Assembly (NCBI GenBank): GCA_963850525.1
Contig: CAWKLQ010000004.1
Span: 62,001 to 126,000 of the forward strand
From: JAEMQF01 sp963850525
GTDB lineage: Bacteria > Pseudomonadota > Gammaproteobacteria > Burkholderiales > Burkholderiaceae_C
Direction of reading: 5' to 3'
Length of the DNA stretch: 64,000 nt
Part shown: positions 52,421 to 61,323 of the stretch, piece by piece
How positions within the stretch are numbered: position 1 is the stretch's first letter
How the letters are laid out: every line of letters starts with the position of its first letter
Notes under the pieces: model-generated
The model's database searches: none
Told to the model about the DNA's origin: nothing
What the model saw: the letters and a program-made list of their open reading frames with translations, nothing else
Translations under genes and position numbers: made by a program

Positions 52421-53691
52421 TTGTCACTGCGGGCGATGGCGAGAAGGCGTTCGACTTCGTCGCGGTGGCGCACGCAGTTGCGCGCGTGCCAGCGGCGTGT
52501 CAACTCCATGACGCCGGCGACGACCAGGCCGAACACGGCAATCGCCGTGAAGGCCGACAAGCCCAGCCGCGTCATGCCCGTGTAGAACGCGCCCAGGCCG
52601 AGAATGCACGCCTGTTCGTTGAAGTTCTGCACCGCAATCGAGCGACCCGCGCCCATCAAGTTGTGGCCGCGGTGTTGCAGCAGCGCGTTCATCGGCACGA
52701 CGAGGAAGCCGCCCGCCAGGCCCAGCAGGATCAGGAACGGCACCGCAACCCAGATGTCGCGGATCGCGTTCAGGCCGATGATGAGGATGCCCATCAGAAT
52801 GCCCAGCGGAATCACCGCTGTGGCGCGCTCCAGGCGCATGCGCATCGAGGCGAGCACGGCGCCCGCGGCCATGCCTATCGTCACCACGCCGGCGAGCGAC
52901 GACGCCTGCGTCGTCGAATAGCCGAGCGCAACCGCGGCCCAGGGGAACACGATGACGCGCAAGTTCCCGCCCACGCCCCAGAAAATCGTCGTCGTCGCGA
53001 GCGAGATCTGGCCCAGCTTGTCGTCCCACAGGCGCGCGTTGCACGCGGAGAAGTCACGCACCAGGAAGGCCGCGTTGCGCGACAGCGTTTGCAGCGGTGC
53101 GTCGGTGCGCGGGATGTAGAGGTTGAAAATCGCCGCGAGCGCATAGATGAAGATCAGCGAGGCGATCGCCACCTCGGGGCTGGTATCGATGCTCGTCTCG
53201 ACCCACGGCATGTCGATGCCCAGCAGCAGCGGTGCGACTCCCGGGCCGACGAGTTGGCCGCCGAGCAGAATGCCCAGGATGATCGAGGCGATCGTCAGGC
53301 CTTCGATCCAGCCGTTGGCCTTGACTAGCTGCGACGGCGGCAGCAACTCGGTGAGGATGCCGTACTTGGCCGGCGAATACGCCGCCGCGCCCAGGCCGAC
53401 GATGGCATAGGCGAACAGCGGGTGGCCGCCGAACAGCATGAGCACGCAGCCCAGCACCTTGATCGCGTTCGAGATGAACATGACCTTGCCCTTGGGCACG
53501 GCGTCGGCGAAGGCACCGACGAAGGGCGCGAGGATCACGTAGAACAGCGCAAACATCGGCGTCAGCGCAGGCACCTGCCACGGCGCGGCGCCGGAGGACT
53601 TGAGCAGTTCGATCGCGGCCACGAGCAGGGCGTTGTCCGCCAGCGAGCTGCAAAACTGCGCCGCCATGATCGTGTAGAAGCCTTTTTTCAT
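52414..53691 (-). CDS. lplT: Lysophospholipid transporter LplT
   Basis: 425-residue MFS protein with about 12 helices. MKKGFYTIMAAQFCSSLADN at the start and YSPAKYGILTELLPPSQLVK in the first half are characteristic of LplT, which flips lysophospholipids across the inner membrane for re-acylation. VPMNALLQHRGHNLMGAGRS follows in the second half. In E. coli it is paired with the acyltransferase Aas, which is not adjacent here. A TATAAA on the minus strand (53748-53753) could be its -10. It diverges from alr. Confidence 0.92.
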   Translation of the reverse strand: MKKGFYTIMAAQFCSSLADNALLVAAIELLKSSGAAPWQVPALTPMFALFYVILAPFVGAFADAVPKGKVMFISNAIKVLGCVLMLFGGHPLFAYAIVGLGAAAYSPAKYGILTELLPPSQLVKANGWIEGLTIASIILGILLGGQLVGPGVAPLLLGIDMPWVETSIDTSPEVAIASLIFIYALAAIFNLYIPRTDAPLQTLSRNAAFLVRDFSACNARLWDDKLGQISLATTTIFWGVGGNLRVIVFPWAAVALGYSTTQASSLAGVVTIGMAAGAVLASMRMRLERATAVIPLGILMGILIIGLNAIRDIWVAVPFLILLGLAGGFLVVPMNALLQHRGHNLMGAGRSIAVQNFNEQACILGLGAFYTGMTRLGLSAFTAIAVFGLVVAGVMELTRRWHARNCVRHRDEVERLLAIARSDKH

Positions 53692-53822
53692 TCGCCGTCG
53701 CTGCGCCCAAGGCTTCCTAGGTGAAACAGGCCTAGCCTGCGGGCGGGTTTATAGCACGTGGCCCTGACACGCCGGAGCCGCGTCTACCCGCGTTTGAAGG
53801 GGTCGACTGGCAGAATCGACAC

Positions 53823-54920
53823 ATGCCGCGCCCCATCGAAGCCGTGATTCACAGCGACGCGCTGGCGCACAACCTGGCGCGCGCGCGCGCGGCCGCGCCT
53901 GGCGCGAAGGTCTGGGCGGTGGTCAAGGCAAACGCCTACGGGCACGGCATTCAGCGCGTTTATTCCGGGCTGCGTGGCGCCGATGGTTTTGCGTTGCTCG
54001 ATCTGGCCGAGGCGCAGCAAATTCGCGCGCTCGGTTGGCGCGGCCCCATCTTGTTGCTCGAAGGGTGTTTCGAACCCCGCGACCTGGAACTGTGTTCGCA
54101 GCTGCGCTTATGGCACACGGTACATCACGAGGCGCAGATCGACTGGCTCGCCGCGCACAAGACGAATGCGCCGCACCATGTCTTCCTCAAGTTGAATAGC
54201 GGCATGAACCGGCTCGGCTTCAGCGGCGGCGGCTACCGCAACGCCTGGCAGCGCCTGAGCGGGTTGACGCAAGTCGACGCGATCGGCCTGATGACGCACT
54301 TTGCCGACGCCGACGGTCCCGCAGGCGTGGCGCGGCAAATCGCGGAGTTCGACGCGGTGGTGGGTGACCTGCCCGGCGAACGCTCGCTCTGCAACAGCGC
54401 CGCGACCTTGCGCTTCGCCGCCGACTCTCCCGCCGTGTGCGGCGATTGGGTGCGCCCGGGCATCATGCTCTACGGCTCGTCGCCCGACCATGCGTTGCAC
54501 AGCAGCGCCCAGTGGGGCCTGAAACCTGCCATGACCTTGCGTGCCGAGCTGATCGCCACGCGCGAACTGAAAGCCGGCGACAGCGTCGGTTACGGCAGCA
54601 GCTTCACTGCGCCCGCGCCGATGCACATCGGCGTCGTCGCCTGCGGTTATGCCGACGGCTACCCGCGTGTCGCGCCCACCGGCACACCGATGCTTGTCGA
54701 CGGCGTGCGCACGCGACTGATCGGGCGGGTTTCGATGGACATGATCACAGTCGACCTCACGAACTCGCCCGCGGCCGGGGTGGGCAGCCAAGTCACGCTG
54801 TGGGGCAACGGCCCCTCGGGCAGTATCCTTGGCATCGACGAAGTCGCGCACGCCGCCGGGACGCTGGGCTACGAGCTGATGTGCGCTCTGGCGCCGCGGG
54901 TGCCGGTGCGCGTCGAGTGA
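53823..54920 (+). CDS. alr: Alanine racemase
   Basis: Supplies D-alanine for peptidoglycan. 365 residues with PLP-binding K35 in VVKANAYGHG and the second catalytic base Y257 in GDSVGYGSSF. LNSGMNRLGF, and GRVSMDMITVDLT near the C-terminus, are further family motifs. The ATG at 53823 begins the conserved RPIEAVIHSDALAHNL. It starts a rightward series with a membrane protein, arfB and radA. Confidence 0.97.
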   Translation: MPRPIEAVIHSDALAHNLARARAAAPGAKVWAVVKANAYGHGIQRVYSGLRGADGFALLDLAEAQQIRALGWRGPILLLEGCFEPRDLELCSQLRLWHTVHHEAQIDWLAAHKTNAPHHVFLKLNSGMNRLGFSGGGYRNAWQRLSGLTQVDAIGLMTHFADADGPAGVARQIAEFDAVVGDLPGERSLCNSAATLRFAADSPAVCGDWVRPGIMLYGSSPDHALHSSAQWGLKPAMTLRAELIATRELKAGDSVGYGSSFTAPAPMHIGVVACGYADGYPRVAPTGTPMLVDGVRTRLIGRVSMDMITVDLTNSPAAGVGSQVTLWGNGPSGSILGIDEVAHAAGTLGYELMCALAPRVPVRVE

Positions 54921-54922
54921 GC

Positions 54923-55714
54923 ATGCGGGATCGCCGCATCGCGGGATTCGAGAGTGCGATACGCGCCGATTTGATACAGCGGCGTTGGCTGCACGTGCAC
55001 GCCTTTCTCCTTGGCGCGGTGTGTTTTCTCTGCAGCTGGATGCTTGCCGCCGGCTTGATGCGTGCGGGTGTCGAGCGCCTGTCGCTTCGTTGGGCCCTCG
55101 CACTCGCCGCAACATATGTCATTTACCTTGGTTTGCTGCGCTTGTGGTGCGGCTGGCTGCTCTCGCGCGACGCTGGCGATGGTTCCCTCGACGGTATCGA
55201 TTCGTTCGTGTCGGGGCCTGGTGGGGGACCTGCGCCCGATGCTTCGGCCGACCCCGGCACCCCACCCATCACTTCGGGTGGCGGAGGCGACTTCGGCGGC
55301 GCTGGCGCGAGTGCATCGTTCGACGCGGGGGAGGCTGGAACCGGAGCTGGCGAGATCGCCCAGGGTGTCGTGGAGGCAGCGGCTTCGGCGGACGAAGGGA
55401 TCGTCGTCGTCGTGCCCCTGGCGATCGTGATCGGGGTCGCGGCGATGATCGCCGGCGCCTTGGGCTTCGCAGTGTTCGGCCTGTTCGGAGTGGAGCTGTT
55501 GCTCGGCGTCGCGGTGGAAATTGCGTTTGCCGCGGCCGGCGGTGCACTGGCGTTCCGCGCGCGCCGCGAGGGCTGGTTGCCGCACGCCGCCTCGCGTTCA
55601 GCCCGTCCCATGATCGCGGTCATAGTGATGTGCGTCATGCTCGGGGCGGCCATCGACCAGTGGCTGCCCGAGGCCAACTCGCTGCCGCAGGCGTTGCGGG
55701 CCTTGCGGGGCTAG
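54923..55714 (+). CDS. Membrane protein with a glycine-rich linker, function unknown
   Basis: 263 residues. Two N-terminal helices (VHAFLLGAVCFLCSWMLAAG and ALALAATYVIYLGLLRLWCG) are followed by a flexible Gly/Ala/Pro/Asp-rich stretch (about 87-130; for example PPITSGGGGDFGGAGASASF), then two or three more helices (VVPLAIVIGVAAMIAGALGF, IAVIVMCVMLGAAIDQW). I do not recognise the family. The ATG at 54923 is used; a GTG at 54917 overlapping the alr stop (GTGA) is also in frame. It sits between alr and arfB. Confidence 0.65.
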   Translation: MRDRRIAGFESAIRADLIQRRWLHVHAFLLGAVCFLCSWMLAAGLMRAGVERLSLRWALALAATYVIYLGLLRLWCGWLLSRDAGDGSLDGIDSFVSGPGGGPAPDASADPGTPPITSGGGGDFGGAGASASFDAGEAGTGAGEIAQGVVEAAASADEGIVVVVPLAIVIGVAAMIAGALGFAVFGLFGVELLLGVAVEIAFAAAGGALAFRARREGWLPHAASRSARPMIAVIVMCVMLGAAIDQWLPEANSLPQALRALRG

Positions 55715-55718
55715 GTTC

Positions 55719-56123
55719 ATGCGCATCGCGTTTGTTCTGAATCCCGCCGAAGTCGAAATGACCGCCGTGCGCGCCCAAGGCGCCGGCGGCCAGAACGTCA
55801 ACAAGGTATCGAGCGCGGTGCACTTGCGCTTCGACGTGCATGCGTCGTCGCTGCCCGAGGAGCTCAAAGCGCGGCTGCTGGCCACGGCGGATTCGCGCAT
55901 CTCGAGCGACGGCGTCGTGATCATCAAGGCGCAACAGCATCGCAGCCAGGACATGAACCGGGCCGACGCGATGGAGCGCCTGCAAGAGCTTCTCAAAGCC
56001 GCAGCCTACGTGCCGCGCGTGCGCCGCCCGACCAAGCCGACGCGCGCGTCGCGCGAGCGGCGCCTCGAAGGCAAGGCGGTGCGCAGCACGGTCAAGGCCG
56101 GGCGCGGCAAGGTGCACGAATGA
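55719..56123 (+). CDS. arfB: Alternative ribosome-rescue factor ArfB (peptidyl-tRNA hydrolase)
   Basis: 134 residues. The GGQ motif of class I release factors is at residues 23-25 in AQGAGGQNVNKVSSAVHLRF. ISSDGVVIIKAQQHRSQDMN follows, and the C-terminus is strongly basic (RPTKPTRASRERRLEGKAVR onwards), which in ArfB enters the empty mRNA channel of stalled ribosomes. It frees ribosomes without a stop codon. It starts 4 bases after the membrane-protein gene. Confidence 0.95.
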   Translation: MRIAFVLNPAEVEMTAVRAQGAGGQNVNKVSSAVHLRFDVHASSLPEELKARLLATADSRISSDGVVIIKAQQHRSQDMNRADAMERLQELLKAAAYVPRVRRPTKPTRASRERRLEGKAVRSTVKAGRGKVHE

Positions 56124-56154
56124 AAACGGCCGGTGCGCCCGCTACAGTCCTGGG

Positions 56155-57510
56155 GTGAACAAGGCCAAATCGCTCTACACGTGCAATGAATGCGGCGGCA
56201 CCAGCCCGAAGTGGCTGGGCAAATGCCCGAGTTGCGGCGCCTGGAATTCGCTGATCGAAGGCGTCGCCGAGGTTTCCAGCAAACACCGCTATCAGGCGCT
56301 GGTCGCAGCGCAGCCGGTCGCGACGCTTTCGGAAATCGAGGCGACGGAGATCGAGCGCCAGCCCACCGGAATCGACGAACTCGACCGCGTGCTCGGCGGG
56401 GGCATCGTCGCCGGCGGTGTAGTGCTGATCGGCGGCGACCCGGGAATCGGCAAGTCGACGTTGCTGCTGCAGGCGCTCGACGCCTTGTCACGCAGTACGC
56501 GAACGCTCTACGTGACCGGTGAGGAGTCGGGCGCGCAAGTCGCGCTGCGCTCGCGGCGCCTGGGCCTGCCGGCGTCGCAAGTGCGCGTCATCGCGGAGAT
56601 TCAGCTCGAGAAGATCGCCGCGACGATTGCCGCGGAAAAACCCGGCGTCTGCGTGATCGACAGCATTCAAACCGTCTACAGCGAACAGCTGACTTCAGCG
56701 CCGGGGTCGGTGGCGCAGGTGCGCGAGTGCGCAGCGCAACTCACCCGCCTCGCCAAGAGCAGCGGCGTGTCCATCGTGCTGGTGGGCCACGTGACAAAGG
56801 ACGGCGCCCTCGCCGGGCCGCGCGTCCTCGAGCACATCGTCGACACGGTGCTCTATTTCGAGGGCGATACGCACAGCAGTTTTCGCCTCGTGCGCGCCAT
56901 CAAGAACCGCTTCGGCGCGATCAACGAAATCGGCGTGTTCGCGATGACGGAGCGCGGCTTGAAGGGCGTGTCGAACCCGAGCGCGATTTTCTTGTCGACG
57001 CATGGCGACCCGGTGCCGGGCTCGTGCGTGCTCGTCACGGTGGAGGGCACGCGGCCGATGCTCGTGGAAGTGCAGGCGCTCGTCGACAGCGGCGGCCCGA
57101 GCCCACGCCGCCTGAGCGTCGGCCTGGACCGGGACCGCCTGGCAATGATGCTCGCCGTATTGCACCGCCACGCCGGAATCGCTTGTCTGGACCAGGACGT
57201 CTTCGTCAACGCCGTGGGTGGCGTGCGCATCAGCGAGCCCGCCGCCGATTTGGCGGTGATGCTCGCGATCCAGAGCAGCTTGCGCGGCCGCCCCTTGCCG
57301 CGCGGCTTTTTCGCGTTCGGCGAAGTCGGCCTGGCCGGCGAAGTGCGGCCCGCGCCGCGCGGCCAGGAACGCCTCAAGGAAGCCGCGAAACTGGGCTTCA
57401 GCGTGGCGCTCGTTCCCAAGGCGAACGCGCCGCGCCGGGCCATCGAGGGCCTGACGGTGCACGCGGTCGAGCGCATCGAGCAGGCGATCGAGTTGGCGCG
57501 TGGCTTGTGA
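56155..57510 (+). CDS. radA: DNA repair protein RadA
   Basis: RecA-like ATPase that promotes branch migration in recombination. 451 residues from a GTG at 56155. The N-terminal zinc finger has C10, C13, C24 and C27 (CNECGGTSPKWLGKCPSC). Walker A is GGDPGIGKST (K100), and the RadA-specific KNRFG motif is at 250-254. A Lon-protease-like C-terminal domain follows (about 280-451), typically without the catalytic lysine-serine pair. It follows arfB by 31 bases. Confidence 0.96.
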   Translation: MNKAKSLYTCNECGGTSPKWLGKCPSCGAWNSLIEGVAEVSSKHRYQALVAAQPVATLSEIEATEIERQPTGIDELDRVLGGGIVAGGVVLIGGDPGIGKSTLLLQALDALSRSTRTLYVTGEESGAQVALRSRRLGLPASQVRVIAEIQLEKIAATIAAEKPGVCVIDSIQTVYSEQLTSAPGSVAQVRECAAQLTRLAKSSGVSIVLVGHVTKDGALAGPRVLEHIVDTVLYFEGDTHSSFRLVRAIKNRFGAINEIGVFAMTERGLKGVSNPSAIFLSTHGDPVPGSCVLVTVEGTRPMLVEVQALVDSGGPSPRRLSVGLDRDRLAMMLAVLHRHAGIACLDQDVFVNAVGGVRISEPAADLAVMLAIQSSLRGRPLPRGFFAFGEVGLAGEVRPAPRGQERLKEAAKLGFSVALVPKANAPRRAIEGLTVHAVERIEQAIELARGL

Positions 57511-57585
57511 GCCTCTGAAGTGAAACCGCCATACCTCGACTTTAGCCAACGCTGCGGCAGGGCGTTGACCGCAATCGGCGACCCT

Positions 57586-57696
57586 TTGCTGCCGTTCGCA
57601 GCGAGGTTCCTGCCAAGGTTGCGACGCCAGGGCGGCGGCGCCCCCGTGCTCCGGCCCACGCTCGCGGGGCACCGTCGAGACGCGCAAAGCGAAGCC
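57586..57696 (+). repeat. Dispersed repeat, copy B
   Basis: About 111 bases matching copy A at 37134-37247 in the same orientation. Shared blocks are TTGCTGCCGTTCG, GGTTGCGACGCCAGGGCGGC, CCCCGTGCTCCGGCCCACGC, TCGCGGGGCACCGTC and AAAGCGAAGCC. It lies in the 217-base gap between radA and the next gene. Unlike copy A it does not continue into an inverted-repeat partner. Confidence 0.85.
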
Positions 57697-57727
57697 ATGG
57701 CGCGCGAAGCGCGGTGGGGCGGTTGAG

Positions 57728-58126
57728 GTGAATCCTATCGTCGGCTGGGCCTTGGCCGGTGCCGCGCTGCTCGCCGGCTGGCAGAGTTACGGTTGGCACG
57801 GCCTGGTGCTCGCCGTCACCTTGATCGTGTTCTGGCTCGTGCTGCAATTCAATCGCGCCTTGCGGATCATGAAAAACGCGGCGAGCGCCCCTGTGGGCCA
57901 CGTGAACAGCGCAGTGACGCTGCACTCCAAACTGCAAGTGCGGATGACCCTCATGCAAGTCGTCGCGATGACGCACAGCCTGGGCCGCAAGCTCGAGGCC
58001 GAGCCCGAAACCTGGGCCTGGAGCGACGCCGGCGGAGCCACGGCGACGCTGGTATTTGTTGGCGGCAAACTCGAACGCTGGGCGTTGAGCCGCGAAGCGG
58101 CGGACTCGGGCCCAACAGGCTCCTAG
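57728..58126 (+). CDS. Small membrane protein, function unknown
   Basis: 132 residues from a GTG at 57728. Two N-terminal hydrophobic helices (IVGWALAGAALLAGW and GLVLAVTLIVFWLVLQF) are followed by a cytoplasmic part of about 80 residues with the well-formed segment LHSKLQVRMTLMQVVAMTHS. Codon use matches the neighbours. It precedes ilvE by 27 bases on the same strand. I do not recognise the family. Confidence 0.62.
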   Translation: MNPIVGWALAGAALLAGWQSYGWHGLVLAVTLIVFWLVLQFNRALRIMKNAASAPVGHVNSAVTLHSKLQVRMTLMQVVAMTHSLGRKLEAEPETWAWSDAGGATATLVFVGGKLERWALSREAADSGPTGS

Positions 58127-58153
58127 AATCGGCGCACTGAACAGGAGCGAACC

Positions 58154-59077
58154 ATGTCGATGGAAGACCGCGACGGAAAAATCTGGATGGACGGCAAGCT
58201 CGTGGAGTGGCGCGACGCCAAGATCCACGTGCTGAGCCACACGCTGCACTACGGCTGCGGCGCGTTCGAAGGCGTGCGCGCCTACAACACGAAGCGTGGC
58301 ACGGCGATCTTTCGCTTGCGCGAGCACACCGAGCGCCTGTTCAACAGCGCGAAGATCTTGCGCATGAAGATCCCGTTCAGCTTCGAAGACGTGTGCGAGG
58401 CGCAGCGCAGCGTCGTGCGCGAGAACAAGCTCGAGTCGTGTTATCTGCGCCCGCTCACCTGGATAGGCTCGGAAAAACTCGGCGTCTCGCCGCGCGGCAA
58501 CACCATCCACCTGATGGTCGCTGCCTGGGCGTGGGGCGCCTACCTCGGCGACGAGGGGCTGAAGCGCGGCATCCGCGTGAAGACGTCGAGCTACACGCGG
58601 CACCACGTGAACATCACGATGACACAGGCCAAGGCGGTGAGCAACTACACGAATTCGATCCTCGCCAACATGGAGGCGCTGGACGACGGTTATGACGAAG
58701 CGCTGCTGCTCGACGCGTCGGGTTTCGTGAGCGAAGGCGCGGGCGAGAACCTGTTTGTCATCAAGGGCGGCGTCGTCTACACGCCCGATCTTTCGGCCGG
58801 TGCGCTGAACGGCATCACGCGCAACACGGTGTTCGCGATTTGCAACGACCTCGGCTTGAAGCTCGTGGAAAAGCGCATCACGCGCGACGAGGTCTACATC
58901 TCAGACGAAGCCTTTTTCACCGGCACCGCCGCCGAAGTGACGCCGATCCGTGAGCTCGACCGCATCGAGCTCGGTGCCGGCTCGCGCGGGCCGATCACGG
59001 AGAAGATCCAGAGCGCGTTCTTCGACATCGTCAATGGGCGCAATCCCAAGTACGCCGAATGGCTGACTCCCGTATGA
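58154..59077 (+). CDS. ilvE: Branched-chain amino-acid aminotransferase
   Basis: 307 residues of fold-type IV. The PLP lysine is K160 in TMTQAKAVSNYTNS. HTLHYGCGAFEGVRAYNTKR and EALLLDASGFVSEGAGENLF are signature blocks, and FFTGTAAEVTPI near the C-terminus completes them. It carries out the last step of leucine, isoleucine and valine synthesis. AGGAG stands just before the ATG at 58154. Its stop lies in the first arm of a hairpin. Confidence 0.96.
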   Translation: MSMEDRDGKIWMDGKLVEWRDAKIHVLSHTLHYGCGAFEGVRAYNTKRGTAIFRLREHTERLFNSAKILRMKIPFSFEDVCEAQRSVVRENKLESCYLRPLTWIGSEKLGVSPRGNTIHLMVAAWAWGAYLGDEGLKRGIRVKTSSYTRHHVNITMTQAKAVSNYTNSILANMEALDDGYDEALLLDASGFVSEGAGENLFVIKGGVVYTPDLSAGALNGITRNTVFAICNDLGLKLVEKRITRDEVYISDEAFFTGTAAEVTPIRELDRIELGAGSRGPITEKIQSAFFDIVNGRNPKYAEWLTPV

Positions 59078-59129
59078 GCGCCCCCGCCCGGCCGTTCCGA
59101 AGGGGGCGCTCCGTCCCGCTTGGCGGGAC
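59076..59129. terminator. Tandem hairpins after ilvE
   Basis: GAGCGCCCCC (59076-59085, including part of the ilvE stop) pairs with GGGGGCGCTC (59102-59111), a perfect 10-bp stem with a 16-base loop. Directly after it GTCCCGC (59113-59119) pairs with GCGGGAC (59123-59129) around a 3-base loop. Neither has a T-tract. They may end or attenuate the ilvE transcript before the next small gene. Confidence 0.45.
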
Positions 59130-59153
59130 CGCGCGCAGCGCGAGGGTGCACCA

Positions 59154-59348
59154 ATGAGCGCTGCCGTCCAAGTGGGTGCCAAAGACCTGCAAGGCCCGGG
59201 GGTCGTGTTCTGCCCGAACCCGAAGATGGCGCTGTGGAGCAACCACCCGAAGGTCTTCATCGACGTGGCAAGCACGGGCGAAGGCAAGTGCCCATACTGC
59301 GGCACGGTGTACCTGCTCAAACCCGGCGAAAAGGTCCACGGGCACTGA
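59154..59348 (+). CDS. Small CHCC zinc-finger protein
   Basis: 64 residues. C20, H31, C46 and C49 (VVFCPNPKMALWSNHPKV, then GKCPYCGTVYLL) form the CHCC-type zinc finger of the NDUFS6-like family found in many proteobacteria. Function in bacteria is not established. It has only a weak ribosome-binding site. It lies 76 bases after ilvE and 5 before the heptosyltransferase gene. Confidence 0.85.
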   Translation: MSAAVQVGAKDLQGPGVVFCPNPKMALWSNHPKVFIDVASTGEGKCPYCGTVYLLKPGEKVHGH

Positions 59349-59353
59349 GCACC

Positions 59354-60415
59354 ATGGCGCTGCGCACCCTGGTGGTTGCGCCGCAGTGGATCGGCGACGC
59401 GGTGATGAGCGAGCCGCTGCTTGCTGCACTGGCGGCGCGCGGCGAACAAGTCACGGTGGCCGCATTGCCGTGGGTCGCTCCGGTGTACCGGGCGATGCCG
59501 CATGTGAGCGAAGTGCTGGAGTGGCCGTTCGCCCATGGCCGGCTCGATTGGGGTGAGCGCCGGCGCATCGCGCGCGGCTTGCGTGGCCAATTCGACGCCG
59601 CGGTCGTGCTGCCGAATTCGCTGAAGGCGGCGTTGATTCCGTTTCTCGCGCGTATCCCGCAGCGCCATGGCTATTTCGGCGAAGGGCGATTGCTGCTGCT
59701 GAATCGGCGCTTGCCCAACGTGCCGGGCAGGCCGCCGATGGTCGAGTTCTATCGCGCACTCGCTGGCGAATTGAACGGCCCCGTGCCGGCACCGCAGTTG
59801 CGCATCGAGGCTTCAACCCGGGCCGAAGCGACGCGGCACGCGGGCGTCACGGAAGGCGCGTATTGGGTGTTCGCCCCCGGCGCCGAATACGGCCCCGCAA
59901 AGTGCTGGCCGGCCGAACACTACGCCGAGCTGGCGCGCAGCCTGTTCGAGCGCGACGGCGTGCCGGTGCTGCTGCTCGGCTCGCCGAAGGAGGCGGCGCT
60001 CTGCGAAGCGATCGCCGCAAGCGCCGCGCCGGCGTGCCGCGTGCTCGCCGGCAAGACGACGCTCTTGCAGGCGCTGGCGTTAATCGCCGCGGCGCGCGGC
60101 GTGGTGAGCAACGACTCCGGCCTGATGCACGTCGCCGCGGCGTTCAGCGTCCCGCAAGCGGCGCTGTTCGGCTCGACGAGCCCGCTGCATACGCCGCCTC
60201 AAAGCCCGCGCGCCCAGGTGCTGTGGCTGAAAAACGAACTGAAGCTCGACTGCGCGCCGTGTTTCGAGCGCAACTGCCGCTTCGGCCACACGCGTTGCCT
60301 CGTCGAACTCGAGCCCCGGCGCGTGCTTGCCGCGCTCGACGTGGCGCTGCGCAGCCCCGCGCCGCAGGCCCCGGTTCGTACAATCGCCCACCCGCACATC
60401 GATGCAGCCCACTGA
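59354..60415 (+). CDS. waaF: Lipopolysaccharide heptosyltransferase II
   Basis: 353 residues of glycosyltransferase family 9. The N-terminus LVVAPQWIGDAVMSEPLLAA binds the acceptor side, FAPGAEYGPAKCWPAEHYAE is the nucleotide-sugar motif, and NDSGLMHVAAAF is the conserved C-terminal block. It adds the second heptose of the inner core. A cysteine-rich segment, LDCAPCFERNCRFGHTRC, in the last third is commonly seen in WaaF. It overlaps neither neighbour and starts 5 bases after the zinc-finger gene. Confidence 0.93.
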   Translation: MALRTLVVAPQWIGDAVMSEPLLAALAARGEQVTVAALPWVAPVYRAMPHVSEVLEWPFAHGRLDWGERRRIARGLRGQFDAAVVLPNSLKAALIPFLARIPQRHGYFGEGRLLLLNRRLPNVPGRPPMVEFYRALAGELNGPVPAPQLRIEASTRAEATRHAGVTEGAYWVFAPGAEYGPAKCWPAEHYAELARSLFERDGVPVLLLGSPKEAALCEAIAASAAPACRVLAGKTTLLQALALIAAARGVVSNDSGLMHVAAAFSVPQAALFGSTSPLHTPPQSPRAQVLWLKNELKLDCAPCFERNCRFGHTRCLVELEPRRVLAALDVALRSPAPQAPVRTIAHPHIDAAH

Positions 60416-60424
60416 GCACACGCC

Positions 60425-61312
60425 ATGGCTTCACCCACCCGAGAGTTCGTCCTGACGCTGTCGTGCCGCGACAAGGAGGGCATCGTTTACGCGGTGTCGG
60501 GCCTGCTCTACCAGGCGGGCTGCAACATCATCGACTCGCAGCAGTTCGGCGACGTCGGCCACGCCGACAGCACCGGCCTGTTCTTCATGCGCGTGCATTT
60601 CGGCGCGCCGGCCCACCTGGACTACGCCGCCACGCTGGAGCGCATGTTCACCAACGTGCGCCAGCAGTTCGACATGCAGGCGAGCATCCACTCGCTGGCG
60701 CGCCGGCCGCGCCTGCTGCTCATGGTGAGCAAATTCGGCCATTGCCTGAACGATCTGCTGTACCGCTGGCAGGCCGGGCAGCTGGCGGTGGACATCGGCG
60801 CCGTCGTGTCCAACCACCCGGATTTTGCCGACCTCGCGGCGCGCTTTGGCGTGCCGTTTCACCACTTTGCGCTCGCCGTGGGTTCGGACGCGCCTGCCAA
60901 ACGCGCGCAGGAACGCAAGGTCGAGGCGCTGGTCGAGGACCTGGGAATCGACCTCGTCGTGCTGGCGCGCTACATGCAAATCCTGAGCCCCGAGTTCTGC
61001 GCCTTTCTCAAAGGCCGGGCGATCAATATCCATCACAGTTTCCTGCCGAGCTTCAAGGGCGCGAAACCGTACTTTCAGGCGCACGATCGCGGCGTGAAGC
61101 TGATCGGCGCGACCGCGCATTACGTGACCGCCGAGCTCGACGAGGGGCCGATCATCGAACAAGACGTCGCGCGCGTCGATCATTCGCTGAGCCCGGACGA
61201 CCTGACCGCGGTCGGGCGCGATGTCGAATCCGTGGTGCTGGCGCGCGCCGTGCGCTGGCACGTCGAACACCGCGTGCTCGCCAACGGCCACAAGACGGTG
61301 GTCTTCAAGTAG
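60425..61312 (+). CDS. purU: Formyltetrahydrofolate deformylase
   Basis: Releases formate from 10-formyl-THF, balancing the one-carbon pool. 295 residues. An N-terminal ACT domain (EFVLTLSCRDKEGIVYAVSG) is followed by a formyltransferase-fold domain. The catalytic segment is INIHHSFLPSFKGAKPYFQA, with the conserved Asp in TAELDEGPIIEQD. The ATG at 60425 is 9 bases after waaF. It joins the cyclo-ligases and metF as another folate gene in the window. Confidence 0.95.
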   Translation: MASPTREFVLTLSCRDKEGIVYAVSGLLYQAGCNIIDSQQFGDVGHADSTGLFFMRVHFGAPAHLDYAATLERMFTNVRQQFDMQASIHSLARRPRLLLMVSKFGHCLNDLLYRWQAGQLAVDIGAVVSNHPDFADLAARFGVPFHHFALAVGSDAPAKRAQERKVEALVEDLGIDLVVLARYMQILSPEFCAFLKGRAINIHHSFLPSFKGAKPYFQAHDRGVKLIGATAHYVTAELDEGPIIEQDVARVDHSLSPDDLTAVGRDVESVVLARAVRWHVEHRVLANGHKTVVFK

Positions 61313-61323
61313 CTCGGCTCGGC

